From assembly GCA_010909165.1 (NCBI GenBank), contig MU008175.1, forward strand, positions 1,045,370 to 1,109,369: DNA of 64,000 nt. The letters run 5' to 3'. The notes under the pieces were generated by a model that saw only the letters and a program-made list of their open reading frames with translations, was not told where the DNA came from and searched no databases. Of this stretch, positions 38,622 to 49,609 are shown in pieces. The DNA comes from Anthoceros angustus. Its lineage: Eukaryota; Streptophyta; Anthocerotopsida; Anthocerotales; Anthocerotaceae. Within the stretch, counting starts at the first letter, position 1. Each line of letters starts with the position of its first letter. The position numbers and the translations under genes were made by a program.

Positions 38622-39304
38622 CTCTCTCCCCATCGGAAGATGTCATTGTCCTCAATGACCTCCGTAACGCGAGATCATCCATGATCCTTGTTGCACATCT
38701 TCAAGTGAAACCTGCAGGATCGCATAACCACGAAGCCTTACGGATACTGGTACATTACCACACGAAGCGCTTCTCTCTGCCAGAATTCAACAATCTCCCA
38801 TGAGACCATGATTGTGTTGAACCAGGATGACATAATCCTTCCTGCTCATATCTTCATTCTCTTCGAAATCACAAATGGTTTCAAGAAAGAGACATGAAAC
38901 ACATTATGAGAGAAGATCCATTCAGTGTTGTAGTTTGTAAGCCACATTTCCAATGCGCTTGAACTACGAAAGGTCCTCCATACTTAGGCCTTAACTTTGA
39001 GGTCGCCTTGTGGTAGTGGGAAATTCTTCAATTTCACCCACACCTTGTCTCCTACTTGAAACTCGCCTTTGCCTCGTGCTCACAAGAAACTTCTTTTGCT
39101 GCCCCGAGCCTTGGCCAATATCTTCTTAGCAACTTCATGCCCGCCCTTAATCGCTCAATGAATTCACGTGGTTCTCTTGTCTGCCTCAAACACGCTAGCA
39201 TTCAACATGGAAACTACGTCCATTGCTTCGTTACATCATCCGAAAAGGTGTGTAGCACGTGGAGCTATGTGTTATTATAACAAAACTTTGTATCCTCAAG
39301 ATGA

Positions 39305-39743
39305 TTACTCCAGTCTCGCTGGTCCATCTGTACATAGTGTCGTAAGTATTCTTCTTGGATTCTGTTCACCCTCTGTTGATCCATCTGTATCAGGGTGGTA
39401 CACTGTGCTCATACATAATTGCACTCCTAAGCTCTTCATAAGATGTTGCCAAAACTCTGCAATAAATCTGGGATCTCTATCACTCACAATCTGCATAGGC
39501 AATCCATGTAACACATATATATGCTTCTTGAACAACTGAGCAACTTCAAGCTTTCACCGCTTCTTGTAGGGATGAAGTGTGCTTGCTTGTCAATCTATCA
39601 ACCACATCATGATAGTGTGTCCATTCTTGGTGGCAATGGCATAATGAAATCCATTGATATACTTTTCCAAGGCCCACTTGGAATAGGCGGGGTTGCAACA
39701 AACCTCGGATTTGTCTGCTCCACCTTATCCTGGCTCTACACAA
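39305..39743 (-). pseudogene. Integrase remnant
   Basis: Minus-strand peptide fragments include VLHGLPMQIVSDRDPRF and STVYHPDTDGSTEGEQN, the catalytic-core signature of Ty3/gypsy integrases (the SDRDxxF and YHPxTDGQ motifs, the latter with S for Q). The reading frame breaks on both sides. Confidence 0.8.
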
Positions 39744-40100
39744 GACTTAACATACTCAACGGTATGCTTGTACATTCCAGCCAAGAAATGCTTTCTCAAC
39801 TTCTCATAAGTTGGGTCAATCCTCTATGACCTGCACTTGGCACATCATGACACTGCAAGCAACTTCCTTCTCAACACATGAGAATCGGGAATCACAATCG
39901 CTTTTGCTTGAACATCAACAAGCCATTTCTAAGCTTAAACTTAGATCCGGTTGCTCCACTTCATTGATCCAATCTGCATTAATGGATCTCGCAGATAAGC
40001 TTCGTTGATCTGCGTGTAAGTGACCCTTGGCTCAATCACCATCTGTGTTGCTAGCTTAGGTCTCTTCAGAAAGCGTTATCAAACTTAAACTCGCTATGAC

Positions 40101-40289
40101 TCAAAGCATCCGCCAGAGATTATCCTTCCCCGGCTTGTACTTGATAGACACATCATACATTGCTAGGAAATCTTGCCATCTAGCCTGTCTTGGGCTTAGT
40201 CGCAGCTGATTTGTAAAGAAGCTCGTGCTTACATTGTCGGTACAACAAAAGATCTTCCTAGAAGATAATGTCTCCAAATCTTGAGACAA
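40101..40289 (-). pseudogene. RNase H remnant of pol
   Basis: A minus-strand fragment with TNQLRLSPRQARWQDFL and IKYKPGKDNL matches the end of the gypsy RT-RNase H domain. It is flanked by stops. Confidence 0.7.
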
Positions 40290-40585
40290 TTGATGATGAT
40301 CATCTCCTTTTCATAAGTGGGTACTTCCTTTCATGTTCATGCAACTTCCTTGACTCGTAAGCCACCGCCTACCTTCTTGCATGAGCACTCCAATTGCAAT
40401 ATCCGACGATCAAGATATACTTCTATATCCTTCTTGGATCATAGATTGCCAACATCGGGTAGTGCCGAGTTTCAACTTAAACTCGAATGCCCTCGACATT
40501 CATCATCCCACTTCCAAGCCTTCGCCTTCTTCAAGAGACATTAATGGGGCGCAATCTTGGCAAACATCGGTACAAATCTTACACG

Positions 40586-41143
40586 CTAGCCAATCCCAAA
40601 ACATACGCACTCGTGCACATTCTTGGCAGCCAACTCAGATGGTTTTACCTTATCAGGATCCATCCTGATACCATCCGCAGAGACAATGAATCCTAGGAAG
40701 TCTATCTCTTCCTTAACAAAGTCACACTTTGTTATAGCTAAGAACAAAGAATTTGCTCTTAACCTTTCTAACACTTTCCTCAAGTGTTGGACATGCTCTT
40801 CCAAGGTAGAACTGTATATCATGATGTCATCCAAGTAGATCACAACACACTCATCCATCAGATCTCTGAATATAGTATTCATGAGAGTCTGAAACGTGGC
40901 TGGTGCATTAGTGAGTCCAAATGGCATGACAAGGAACTCAAAAGATCCATACCTTGTTCTACAAGCAGTCTTGTATTCATGTCCTTCTGCGATGCGAATC
41001 TGGTAATAGCCTGCCATTAGATCCAGCTTGGTGAAATACTTAGCACCTCTCAATCTGTCAAACAAGTCATCCATCCTTGGCAAAGGATAAGAATTCTTCA
41101 CTGTTATCTGATTGAGTGCTCTGTAATCCAAGCATAATCTCAA
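40586..41143 (-). pseudogene. Reverse transcriptase core of the gypsy element
   Basis: The best-preserved part of pol: 185 codons with LCLDYRALNQITVKNSYPLP, YFTKLDLMAGYYQIRI, YGSFEFLVMPFGLTNAPATF and the catalytic YLDDIMIYS box, then HLRKVLERLR and LGFIVSADGI. The frame then ends early. It is separated by a frameshift from the protease part to the right. Confidence 0.85.
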
Positions 41144-41601
41144 TCCTCCATTCTTCTTGCGTGAACAACAAGCACAAATGGGGACTTTGAGAAACTCACA
41201 TAGCCCTTGGCTAGCAGGTTAGACATCTGTCTCTTCAGCTCTTGTAGCTCATCCTGCGATAATCTATATGGCGCTCTTGAAGGCGGTGTACTTCCTGGCT
41301 TGAGATCAATCTCATGATCTACGATTCTTCTCATATCTACAACTGTGAAGCTCACTGCTCCATTCCAATTCCCTATCTGCAAAGGCACTTCTTGCAATTC
41401 ACCTATGTGTTGCAGCATTCCTTTAGCTTGTTTCACTTTACACGGCTCAGATGTACTAGCCCATGTCAAACCAAGCTTGCTTGCCTTGCTAGGAGAAATG
41501 AAATTATGTGTTGCTGCTAAGTCAAGCAACATCCTTGCTCGCTCGATTAGACATCCATGTATGTACATGAGCTCTCCACCGCCTCCGAATAGTGTTGTCA
41601 A
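41140..41601 (-). pseudogene. Aspartic protease and start of RT
   Basis: It encodes a retropepsin-like segment in which the active-site motif reads LLDLAATHNFIS where active family members have D-S-G-A, so two residues of the catalytic loop are changed. It continues into the linker HEIDLKPGSTPPSRAPYRLS that precedes RT in gypsy elements. Confidence 0.8.
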
Positions 41602-41741
41602 GACTGAGACTCACCACATGCAGCCTTCACAACATGTGGCCGATCTCGTCACTTGGGATCCTCGGATCCGGCCACTTCCGTAATCTGAGTCTTCGGGGCT
41701 GTGGATCTCCTTCTGCTACGTTGAGAGTCTGTTTAGCATTT

Positions 41742-41795
41742 GGGCATTCATTTGCATAATGTCCCGGCTCTCCACATGAGTAGCATACTCCTTTT
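41742..41795 (-). other. CCHC zinc knuckle of gag
   Basis: Minus-strand translation gives CYSCGEPGHYANECP, a CX2CX4HX4C retroviral-type zinc knuckle, placed correctly between gag and protease. All four metal ligands are intact. Confidence 0.85.
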
Positions 41796-43160
41796 CGAGA
41801 ACCCATATGACTTTCTCCGAGCTGCCTCTGCTCTCGATTTCTTCCATGAAATTTCCTCTTGAATTGCCTCTTGCAATTCCATTTCCTGATGTCCTTAGCA
41901 GCCTCCTCTCACTGGCACTACTAGAGCTTCCTCTAGTTTGGGCATACCGACCGTGGGTACTGCCTCGAAATCTTCTGGAGGAGTTGGATGTACTAGATTG
42001 AAAAGTATCTGGAATGGCATTTGTCAGAATGGCCTCGCCAACGTAGTTGGACTATGCAACTCAATTATTGGCGGCCCAATCCTTCAAACCAAATGGCAAG
42101 CAATGCGTTTGTCATCTTCACTCATGGTAGTTGTGCGCGACTTTTGGCGGCCAGCGAGCGCCGATCGATGTCGTTGCAGTAAAGGGGTCCGCTCCCAAGA
42201 GAATGATGGGCTCCGTTTGTCGCGTTTCAATCGTTTCGGACCGTTCGGGCTCAAACACCTACGTTTATCGTTTCTGCTACTATCTACTCGTGATGTCCAC
42301 CGAACAGGCTCGGTGAGGCCAAACATTTAAGGACTCGTTCACGTCCGTATCATTCCAGTCCGTTCCCCGTAATTCTAGTCCGTCCCTCTTACCACTCTCG
42401 CTACACTCATCTAAAATCACTCACGCCAAAATCTCCACCTCTCTCGCAACACTCAACGTTCTTTGGAAAAAACGGCCGGGCTGCGTGGTCCGGACCTCCT
42501 CCGACGTCCACCGGCCTCTCCGTCCGGGCTCTACTTGCCCTCCCGGAGTTCCTCCGGCCACCGCCTGCCTACCCGACGTTCGCCGCCTGACGAGCAAGGG
42601 TCCCTAGTCGTTCGTCCTTGCACACACCACCACACGTTAGGGTCCGTCACCGGGACCTGGATCAGTCTCTCCGGAGCTGTTGTGCCTGCTCAGTGACTCA
42701 GGACTCACGTTAGAAAGAAGACGCACAAGGGTCTGCAAGGAAACGCGGCATCAACACCAAGAGAAAGATACTTTACTAGAGCAGCCTCGGCCCTCTTGTA
42801 CTACGCCTAAGGTCGGCGTCTTTATTACACTCTTATTCTGAGCTGGTGGCCAACTCAGTGGGCCCTTGCTGGCCGCCTACTATCTTCCTTATTCCGCCTA
42901 TCTATGCGGTCGGTGAAATTTGGGTTGCTCACGGTTCCGCCTCGGTGGCTAAACCTAGCCACACGGCTGCGGCGCGCAATCGGATGATCCGGCGGGCCTC
43001 TACCCTCCGAGACTACAGCCGGTGAGCCTTCCGGCTGACAGCGATCACCACCAAGTCCTCCTCCCTCCTCTCTTCCTCACTGGTGGACCTCGTCCGTGAG
43101 CCTCTAAGAGATGATTCCGTGAGGCGGTGATTGGTGGCTCTCTGCTCCCGAGTCTGGACC

Positions 43161-43646
43161 TCAAGGTCCGCCTCGACTGAGTTCGGACTCAGTCCGGTCT
43201 TCTCCGGTCCGGACCTCAGGTCCGTCTTCTTCGAGTCCGGACCTGCGGATCCAGTCTTCTTCGAGTCCGGATCTCTGAATCCTTTCTGGAGTCCGGACCT
43301 CTGGATCCGGTCTCGTCACTAGAGTCTGGACCTCGGAGTCCAGACTTTCTTGAGGGGACACAGGATTCCCCTCATTTGGACTTCTCGGTGGTTTATTGAG
43401 CCCTCCGTGGGCCCGGGTTGTGCTCCTCGTAGCCTCCCCAAGACCTTCCTCCCTTCCCTCCGTGGTGGGGTGCGGAGCGTTTACCTCCGGTGCAGCGACA
43501 TGCCTTGTATCCTGTTCCTCCTGCTGCTCCCCTTCTCCACTGCTGATGTCGTCGTCGAACAGCGCACCTAAGGTCTCGGTTTCCATGCCGTCTCCGGGGC
43601 CTTCCTCCCTCGCTCCTTCTTCTGACCCGGCTGGGGGTTCGTCCAT
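43161..43646 (-). CDS. Acidic repeat protein of the nested insertion, unknown
   Basis: A 161-codon open frame rich in Glu, Gly and Pro. Its C-terminal half is made of short repeats around RSGLEED and PEVRT, mirrored by the gtccggacctc/ggatcc DNA repeats at about 43200-43350. I do not recognise a family. It may be part of a longer degraded frame of the element rather than a real gene. Confidence 0.3.
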   Translation of the reverse strand: MDEPPAGSEEGAREEGPGDGMETETLGALFDDDISSGEGEQQEEQDTRHVAAPEVNAPHPTTEGREEGLGEATRSTTRAHGGLNKPPRSPNEGNPVSPQESLDSEVQTLVTRPDPEVRTPERIQRSGLEEDWIRRSGLEEDGPEVRTGEDRTESELSRGGP

Positions 43647-44263
43647 CTGCTAGGGGTGGCGCAGGACCTCGAGGGCCTTGAGAAGCTCTGCGTGGTAGTA
43701 GGCAAAGTCTGAATCGACTTGTTGAATTGCCTCTTCCACATGGGCCCGAGCAGCACTCTTCGCCAGTGCTCCGGCCGCTTTCTTCCACGGCCACTGGGAG
43801 ATGCCAGAAGTCCGGCCAGGCGCGGGCATCTCCGCCTGCCAAGGACCGCCATCTGCGATCAGGCGAGTCCGGATCGCGCTCTCGGACCTAATCAGACCTC
43901 AGTCCCGAGTGTTGTGGTCCCGAGCCTCGCCTCCTTGGCCCTCTTGGCCGCTAACTCCTTCTCCGCCCATCTCCTCCTGGGACTCGGAGGTGGAGAAGAA
44001 GTCCGGGAGTTGGCCCTCTTGCCTCCCCGGGGGCGGCTTACAGGTGGGCGCTGTCCTCCCACCTCGGGCTGTCTCTTCGCCTCAGACTGCCTTTGCCTCC
44101 TGCCACTCCGTCGGTAGGGGCAAGGGCAAGTGGTCCCTGGCGCCGCGCTGGTAGGCGCTATCCTCACGCCTCTGTTCCCCGCCGAGTCCGCGGGTTCAAG
44201 ACTGGCGTTATTGGTTGCGACGCCGGAGCTGCAACCGCTAACCCCTCCCGCGGCCTTCAAGGC

Positions 44264-45211
44264 TTACCGCCGTGGGGCACCAAGAGGAGTGGAAGGGATG
44301 TCCTCCCACACTTCCCTAGGTGGCGAGGGTCCGTTCAGGGCGTATGGAGTCCGGAATCCTCCCGATCGTCCTCCTCCGGACCCTCTTACTCGGACAAGGG
44401 CGCCTCCTGCACTCTCGCTCGGTAGGGCGAGGCCTTTCCGGAGTGCTCGCTCCTCCTCGCCCTCCTTCAGGAGGTTCGCGTGCCCCCACACATGGATCAA
44501 GAACGGCGATAACGCCGATGGAGGTGGCTTCTCGCTCCTCAGCTTGCGAGCCTCTTGGTTGATCCGGGCGAAGATTATTCTGCCGCCGGCTTTTCTCGGA
44601 GGTCGTGGAGGAACACCAGATTGTCTCAAGGTGGTCCACCTCGTCAAGATGTTCCAAAGTGGATGATGATTTTCATCGACCTTACTCTCCGCCCAGAGGT
44701 CCGACATTAGCCATCCGTTAGAGGATCGCTGCGTTCCTAGCGGTAAGAGAGCCGCCCTGGCCGCTTCTACCTTCCCCTTCACCTTCAGGGGCTCCGGCAC
44801 TACGCCCCCTACCTCTTTGACGGCAGACCGCCTCGGGACCTCCACGGTCCACCTCCGGGTCCTCCGCAAATTCTTGAGCGGACCTCCTTCTTGGTCATAA
44901 AGATTTTCCAAAGCGTACTCCGGACTAAGGTTACTGTCAGAGGTCCGCATACTGAAAATATCCAGGTGCCATTCCGCCACCAGCTCCTCCGCCTCCTTGA
45001 GCCACGGACCGAAGTCGGGGTAGCGCTTCGTGACAATGTTGCGCTCCTCCAGGCGCCATGGCTCCCACACCTCCGCCGCTTTCTTGGGTCCCATCATCGC
45101 CGTGTTCCTCTTGCTTCGCTGTTGGGGCTTGAGACTCCAAAATTCCCCGCTCCTCCGCCGCCATGCTACCGCTCCTCCGCAGTCGCGCCACAAGATAAGG
45201 TGCCTTGCCAA
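44264..45211 (-). CDS. Gag-like or unknown protein of the nested insertion
   Basis: A 315-codon frame. A likely internal start is the second Met of the MMGPKKAAEVWEPW segment. It contains NIVTKRYPDFGPWLKEAEEL and GRIIFARINQEARKLRSEKP, with many Arg, Pro and Trp residues. Position near one end of the element would suit a gag, but no zinc knuckle or known domain is seen, so function is not assigned. Confidence 0.35.
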   Translation of the reverse strand: MARHLILWRDCGGAVAWRRRSGEFWSLKPQQRSKRNTAMMGPKKAAEVWEPWRLEERNIVTKRYPDFGPWLKEAEELVAEWHLDIFSMRTSDSNLSPEYALENLYDQEGGPLKNLRRTRRWTVEVPRRSAVKEVGGVVPEPLKVKGKVEAARAALLPLGTQRSSNGWLMSDLWAESKVDENHHPLWNILTRWTTLRQSGVPPRPPRKAGGRIIFARINQEARKLRSEKPPPSALSPFLIHVWGHANLLKEGEEERALRKGLALPSESAGGALVRVRGSGGGRSGGFRTPYALNGPSPPREVWEDIPSTPLGAPRR

Positions 45212-45848
45212 GAGACAACGCCAGAGCTGTCTCAGCGAGAGCGCGAGAATCGGCGCAAAGTTGCTGGGAAGAATGAGCTCCCCGCCACTCCCCTCCGTCG
45301 AGAGTAACCGTCGCCCGGAAGGACGGCTCTTCGCTGCCTGTAATTGTCAGAGGTCTGCATGGCCTGCTCCCGCCTTACGCTTCCGCTTACTCTGGCCTTA
45401 CGTCGCCGCGTACTCTAACCTTACGCCCGCCATGCTCGGCGTGAATACACGCCTATAATGCCACCTGCAACCTCAGTCTCGGTCCGCTGCATGCCCATCT
45501 ACCACTCTGCACCGTCCATGTGGCTTCGTCTGTCTAAATCACGCTCCAACTTCTAAGTTACTTTACTTGGCGTACTTATCTTGTCCCGCCCCGAAGGGTG
45601 GTCCGGACTTATCCCGATAGTCCGTTGTGTGGTTCGGAGTTCCTCCGGAGTGTGCTCCGGACTCCTTCCACCTACTTCGGAGTCCTTACTCCGGAGTGCA
45701 GTCCAGAGTACAGACCGGAGTAGTTCGGACTTCTTTCTTCCTTTCCGCCTTATTTTGCACTCCGTACCTACCAAAAAAAACAAAGCCTAACTCATTTCCC
45801 TACTCCCGAGGAGGTCCGTTGTCCACAGTAGTGCAGTGCATGACAGTT

Positions 45849-46433
45849 TCACTCAAGGTACTTACATAATCTCGTACCTGTTTGCTTGATATTGTCAAGC
45901 TGCTGTCTACTTAGACGCGAAGCATTCGCAGGTTGGAATTGCTTCTTGAGGGCTTCTTTGAAGGATGCCCAGTGTGTGATGGTATGTGCTCGAATACCCT
46001 GGGCAACATTAGCACCATAACTCCGCCACCAGACTAAAGCATAGCCCTTTAAGAAATTGCCAACATTACCTAAGTAGTACTCCGGCTCAACACCAGATGA
46101 GGCGAGATAAGTCTCAATAGAATAGATCCAAGAATCAATGACTTGCAGATCTCTTTCTCCCTCATACTTATCTGGTAGGGCTAACTTCATGCTCGATTTT
46201 AGAGCCACTTTGAAGATGCCTGCTGAATTCGCCGAGAAGATTTCTTCTTGTTCTTCCGCATCTTTGCCTTGTTGAGCTGTGGGCTTTGGATTCTTCTTTG
46301 TCTTCTTCCTTAAAGTCATTACATCATCCAAGACACCTGGAAGAACTTGATAAAGTACTTCCACCATCCGTTTCTTCCAGTCCTCTGACTTTTCTCCAGA
46401 TGGGCCTGCTGTGCTCTCAGGCGGCGCTCTCAC
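45849..46433 (-). pseudogene. Gag N-terminal portion of the gypsy element
   Basis: 195 codons with the Retrotrans_gag-type region: DKYEGERDLQVIDSWIYSIE, YYLGNVGNFLKGYALVWWRS, HWASFKEALKKQFQPANASR. The frame is shifted at its 3' end, then cut by the nested insertion. The remainder continues at 42126-41800 with the zinc knuckle. Confidence 0.82.
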
Positions 46434-46571
46434 TTCCTCTTGTTCTGACGATGATGAATCTTCAGGCGGTTGAGGCGGATGATCAGCGGGAGACTGCTAG
46501 TTCTTCAGCCTCTCCTTACGCTTCTCATTGACCATCTTGTGCACTCTCTAATCACTCGGAGGAATGGACTA

Positions 46572-46584
46572 CGCTCTGATACCA
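46572..46584 (-). other. Primer-binding site (initiator Met tRNA)
   Basis: The minus strand reads TGGTATCAGAGCG, complementary to the 3' end of plant initiator tRNA-Met. It lies six bases from the inner edge of the 5' LTR, as expected for priming of minus-strand DNA. Confidence 0.88.
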
Positions 46585-46590
46585 CTAAAG

Positions 46591-47203
46591 TAACACCCCT
46601 CAATGCGCAGCTAGTAAGGAAGCGACAAGTGCTGGCTTCCCAGCGGTCTAGGACCTCGCCAATTCACTCCACAAGAGACTTGCATGATTCTCAACGCTCT
46701 CAACCTCACAACACAACACTAGGCTCCAAGTAGCCCGCCGTCCATTGACGACTCGCAGGCCACCTCCTCGAGGTGTTGCTCTTTATTGCAAGAATACAAC
46801 GATGGAATCGCCATTCACGCCCAACTGCACGCCTTGATTCCATGACAAGCTCACTAGCTAGCTCTCCACATCTCTCTCAACACAAGGCTTGCAGCGCACA
46901 CTTGCCTGCTCTCTCAAAGAGTGAGTCCCACTTGTAACTTGTTCCTCAAAGCCCTTGCTCTAGCCCTTATATATCCCGTACTGACCTTAACTAGGCAGCT
47001 ATTAAATCTAGGGATTCTTACAGACCACTAATCACTAAGAGTCCTCTCTAGGCAGCTCTTTATTTGTGGCTATAGCAATTCCTCTCTAACAAGAGATTGC
47101 ATGAAGCATGCAACACATGCATCTTCTTAACAGGGTAGCTACTAACTTAACTTTTTACCTTTTCAATTTTTCACCTTTCTACCTTATTTCATCAGTGCCG
47201 TTA
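46591..47203 (-). repeat. 5' LTR of the Ty3/gypsy element
   Basis: A near-identical partner of 38060-38621. The element-strand ends are TAACGGCACTG and GGGGTGTTA rather than the usual TG...CA. A TATA-like box lies at about 46969-46979 and an AATAAA-type signal near 46780-46790. Confidence 0.88.
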
Positions 47204-47516
47204 CTTCCTAGCCACCTGGCCTGCAATCTTCTATAGGGCTGTCGGAAGGTTGTGCGTCCTACAGCTTTGGGTGACAGAGTCACCATGTCCATCTACCCCG
47301 GTCCCCGAGGACCGATGGGAACCTTGGTACGCACATTGGCTTGCGTCTTAAACACTCCAACGATGGCATCATAACCCGATACTGAATACTGAAAGCAGGT
47401 CTCGCACCCTTAGGTCTCGCACATGGAAACTGGCGCGCCCCTCAGCTCTGGGGCCTGACTCCTTGTGGGCTTTCTTTTGTGAGGTTTAAGCTCGCTAGAT
47501 ATTCAGGTAAAATTAA
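47204..47516. other. Spacer, nothing identified
   Basis: Between the retrotransposon and the THADA-like fragment. No coding or RNA feature is recognised. Confidence 0.3.
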
Positions 47517-47584
47517 ATGGAATTAGCTACCCATTATTGTTCACGTAGTGTGGTGATTTGCTTGGTGATCAAGGGTTTAGGGTA

Positions 47585-48330
47585 CTATGGTGGTCTGTTT
47601 CTGGGTGAGGGGGCAGCCAATCTCAGTGCCCATGTCATTGCTGGAGCAGCTGTAACCCACATGGAAGATGGGGTCAGAGTGGATATTGCTGAATTAATTT
47701 GCCGAAGCCCAAAGACAGCATCCATGCCATCACCCTTGGAGTTGAGGTCATTGGATATTGCCCTACCACAGAAAATGCGGTTCTCATCTACAGGATTTCG
47801 CATGAAGTGGATAAGCCTGTTGAAGAAATTCTTTTTATGAGTGCGGACTGCTGTGGAGAGAGAAAAGAAACTTGAGTCTGATCGCTGCAAAAGAGCTGTG
47901 AAGTCTAGTCAGAGCAGCCACCTCTCCCATAGCACTGCAAGCGGGCACTTCTTAAGTGAAGAGTCGCAATGGCTGATCCTGAAGATGACCAGCACCGATC
48001 CTTGCGCCAAAAGGTCTGGTCGTTACAGTTCATCTCCGCTTCTGGATTCGAATCACTTCTCCCCCTATAGAAAAGGGCTGCTCTCTCCTGAGTCAGCATC
48101 TGTTGTTTTTGGTTCCCTTGTCGATAGCTGGGATAGGCTCAGGGAATGTGCTTTTAAAGTTCTCACAAGGTTTCCGACACCGTTGCCTGGCATGGATACT
48201 GAAACAGAAGTTGAGAATGTTTTGCTTGACCCCGCACGCGAAGCCCGGTCCGTAGCGGCCGTACGCCACCGGCAGCTGGCTCGTGGCCCAGTGACCAGGT
48301 TTTTTGTGGAGGACTATAGCGGGCCTGCGT
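47585..48330 (+). pseudogene. THADA: THADA/Trm732-like fragment, interrupted
   Basis: Two collinear segments resemble plant THADA, the large armadillo-like protein whose yeast relative Trm732 assists tRNA 2'-O-methylation: first IAELICRSPKTASMPSPLEL then IALPQKMRFSSTGFRMKWIS and LLKKFF; after an in-frame TGA at 47838-47840 the same frame continues RTAVEREKK and, further on, SPESASVVFGSLVDSWDRL with FKVLTRFPTPLPG. Only a small internal part of a protein that is normally about 2000 residues is present, and neither the N-terminal nor the C-terminal part was found in the window. It lies immediately beside the retrotransposon. Confidence 0.68.
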
Positions 48331-48409
48331 TTCAGTGGCTCACGCTTGCTTTCACTTTGGCAAAGCCGTTGTTTCCTTTCCCAGTTCCATTTCTATTCCG
48401 ACAATGATG

Positions 48410-49199
48410 CAGGGGATCTCCAGGAAGTCGTCTGCATAAGCACCATTGCCATGCTGTCCCAATTTGTGTTTCACGTACAGTTCGGAAGCCGAGTTCCAAC
48501 GTAAGCTTGGCATATTTTGACGTCGCTGGCATTCCACCCAAGAAAGCCTCTTGATGGCTCGTAGCTGCAGCTGCAATTGCTGTCCTCTGGCAGGATATTC
48601 GGATTGCTATCACGGAAGAAAGCTGGGAAACTACAGATCACTAGCTACCTGCAGACCCCTGTGGCAGACTTACCGTACCACGGTTGCAAACTCCACATCA
48701 CTGTCCTCGTAGTCCTCTCAGGGTGAAAGAGAAGAATTGCAGCAGCATGCAGGTACGCGAGCTTGGTCATTTATGTATATGGCGGATGTCAATCTGAAGG
48801 CTTTCAGATGATTTGAAAGCCCTACACGATCGTGTGAGCAACGACAGGCAGAATAGCGAAGAGGCACAGGGGACCTGCCCAGAGAGTTCTTCGTGGGAAA
48901 GTTAGCCCAACCCTTGCCACTATGAACATGCACCTGCGTATCACAGGTTGAGTATCATATGCCGGCATTCCTTCATCGGTCGGATTCTATACTCAAGACA
49001 TGAGTGCCACTCGGTAGCCAGAACAAACGCCGTCTAGGCCACCACATTCCAAAACCCGGCATGCATCTCACAGATGCCTGCCCCTCTGTTTGTCACCTGT
49101 GCTTGTATTTACTTTCAGAATGAAGGGAAGAGAGTAAACGTCGTTAGCCAGATCAGGCCCTCCTGCTCCATTTGTCCATACACGAAAGCGTGTAACTCC
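48410..49199. other. Region with nothing identified
   Basis: Only short overlapping open frames without family similarity. Confidence 0.3.
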
Positions 49200-49560
49200 A
49201 GGTCATGTCTGATCCCGCTCTGGCTGGGCGTCCTCCACGCACCTGGCTCGTCCTAAACATGACTCTCCGCTGCTCGATCTAGGCCCGGCATCAGCATATA
49301 TTTGTGACATCAACGCGTAAGCAGACGACTCGCCTGTGCATGTAGGTGTACTGCACCATCTCTCTCACCTGCACGTTTTCCAGTCTGACGGCAGGCAGCC
49401 AAGAGATGCGCGCTAGATTTTTGACAGCATGGCCACAAATGTGGTGAGCACATAATGCAGAGCAAGGACGCGGCCAGGAGGCGCGTCTTCTGAATGGAGT
49501 CGGACAAAATGGAGTAGTGTAAGAGGGCCTCATTTTGCCTCACCGTGTTACTTTAGCTTG
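49200..49560 (-). pseudogene. PPR C-terminal (E region) relic
   Basis: Minus-strand fragments in changing frames resemble the E motif of the cluster genes: an ACRQTGNVQ-type piece (counterpart of GACRKHGN), then AYALMSQIYADAG read across 49290-49325, followed by a decayed WxxPGxSWIE segment. Stops and shifts interrupt it. Confidence 0.6.
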
Positions 49561-49609
49561 CCAGATGTGAAGGCCAGGGGCCTGGCCTGTGGAAGCACTG
49601 GTGCCTTGC

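Larger units (their letters stand above)
42132..45827. mobile_element. GC-rich nested insertion with 5-bp target duplication
   Basis: Flanked by GTAGT on both sides (42127-42131 and 45828-45832) and bounded by TGTG...CACA. Removing it together with one GTAGT copy joins the two gag halves in one open frame across the junction. It is GC-rich and packed with gtccggacct/ctccgga motifs, unlike the host element. Two minus-strand open frames lie inside: 45211-44264 (315 residues, basic and Arg/Pro-rich, with a WRDCGGAVAWRR start) and 43646-43161 (161 residues, acidic, repeating RSGLEED). No RT, integrase or transposase motif is seen. Termini and 5-bp duplication fit an LTR-type or related non-autonomous element, but I could not find internal LTR copies. 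Confidence 0.65.
38060..47203 (-). mobile_element. Ty3/gypsy LTR retrotransposon, decayed, with nested insertion
   Basis: A complete outline read on the minus strand: 5' LTR at 46591-47203, primer-binding site at 46572-46584, gag, CCHC knuckle, protease, RT, RNase H, integrase, polypurine tract near 38622-38635 and 3' LTR at 38060-38621. RT upstream of integrase gives the Ty3/gypsy order. Many frameshifts and stops interrupt pol, so it cannot make its own proteins. I found no matching target duplication next to the LTRs. The 3.7-kb segment 42132-45827 is a later insertion inside gag; without it the element would be about 5.4 kb. Confidence 0.88.

Noticed and set aside
42132-45827. Classical LTR retrotransposon with two LTRs
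   Set aside because: Comparing the first and last several hundred bases gave no clear direct repeat; termini and 5-bp duplication are kept as evidence of insertion only.
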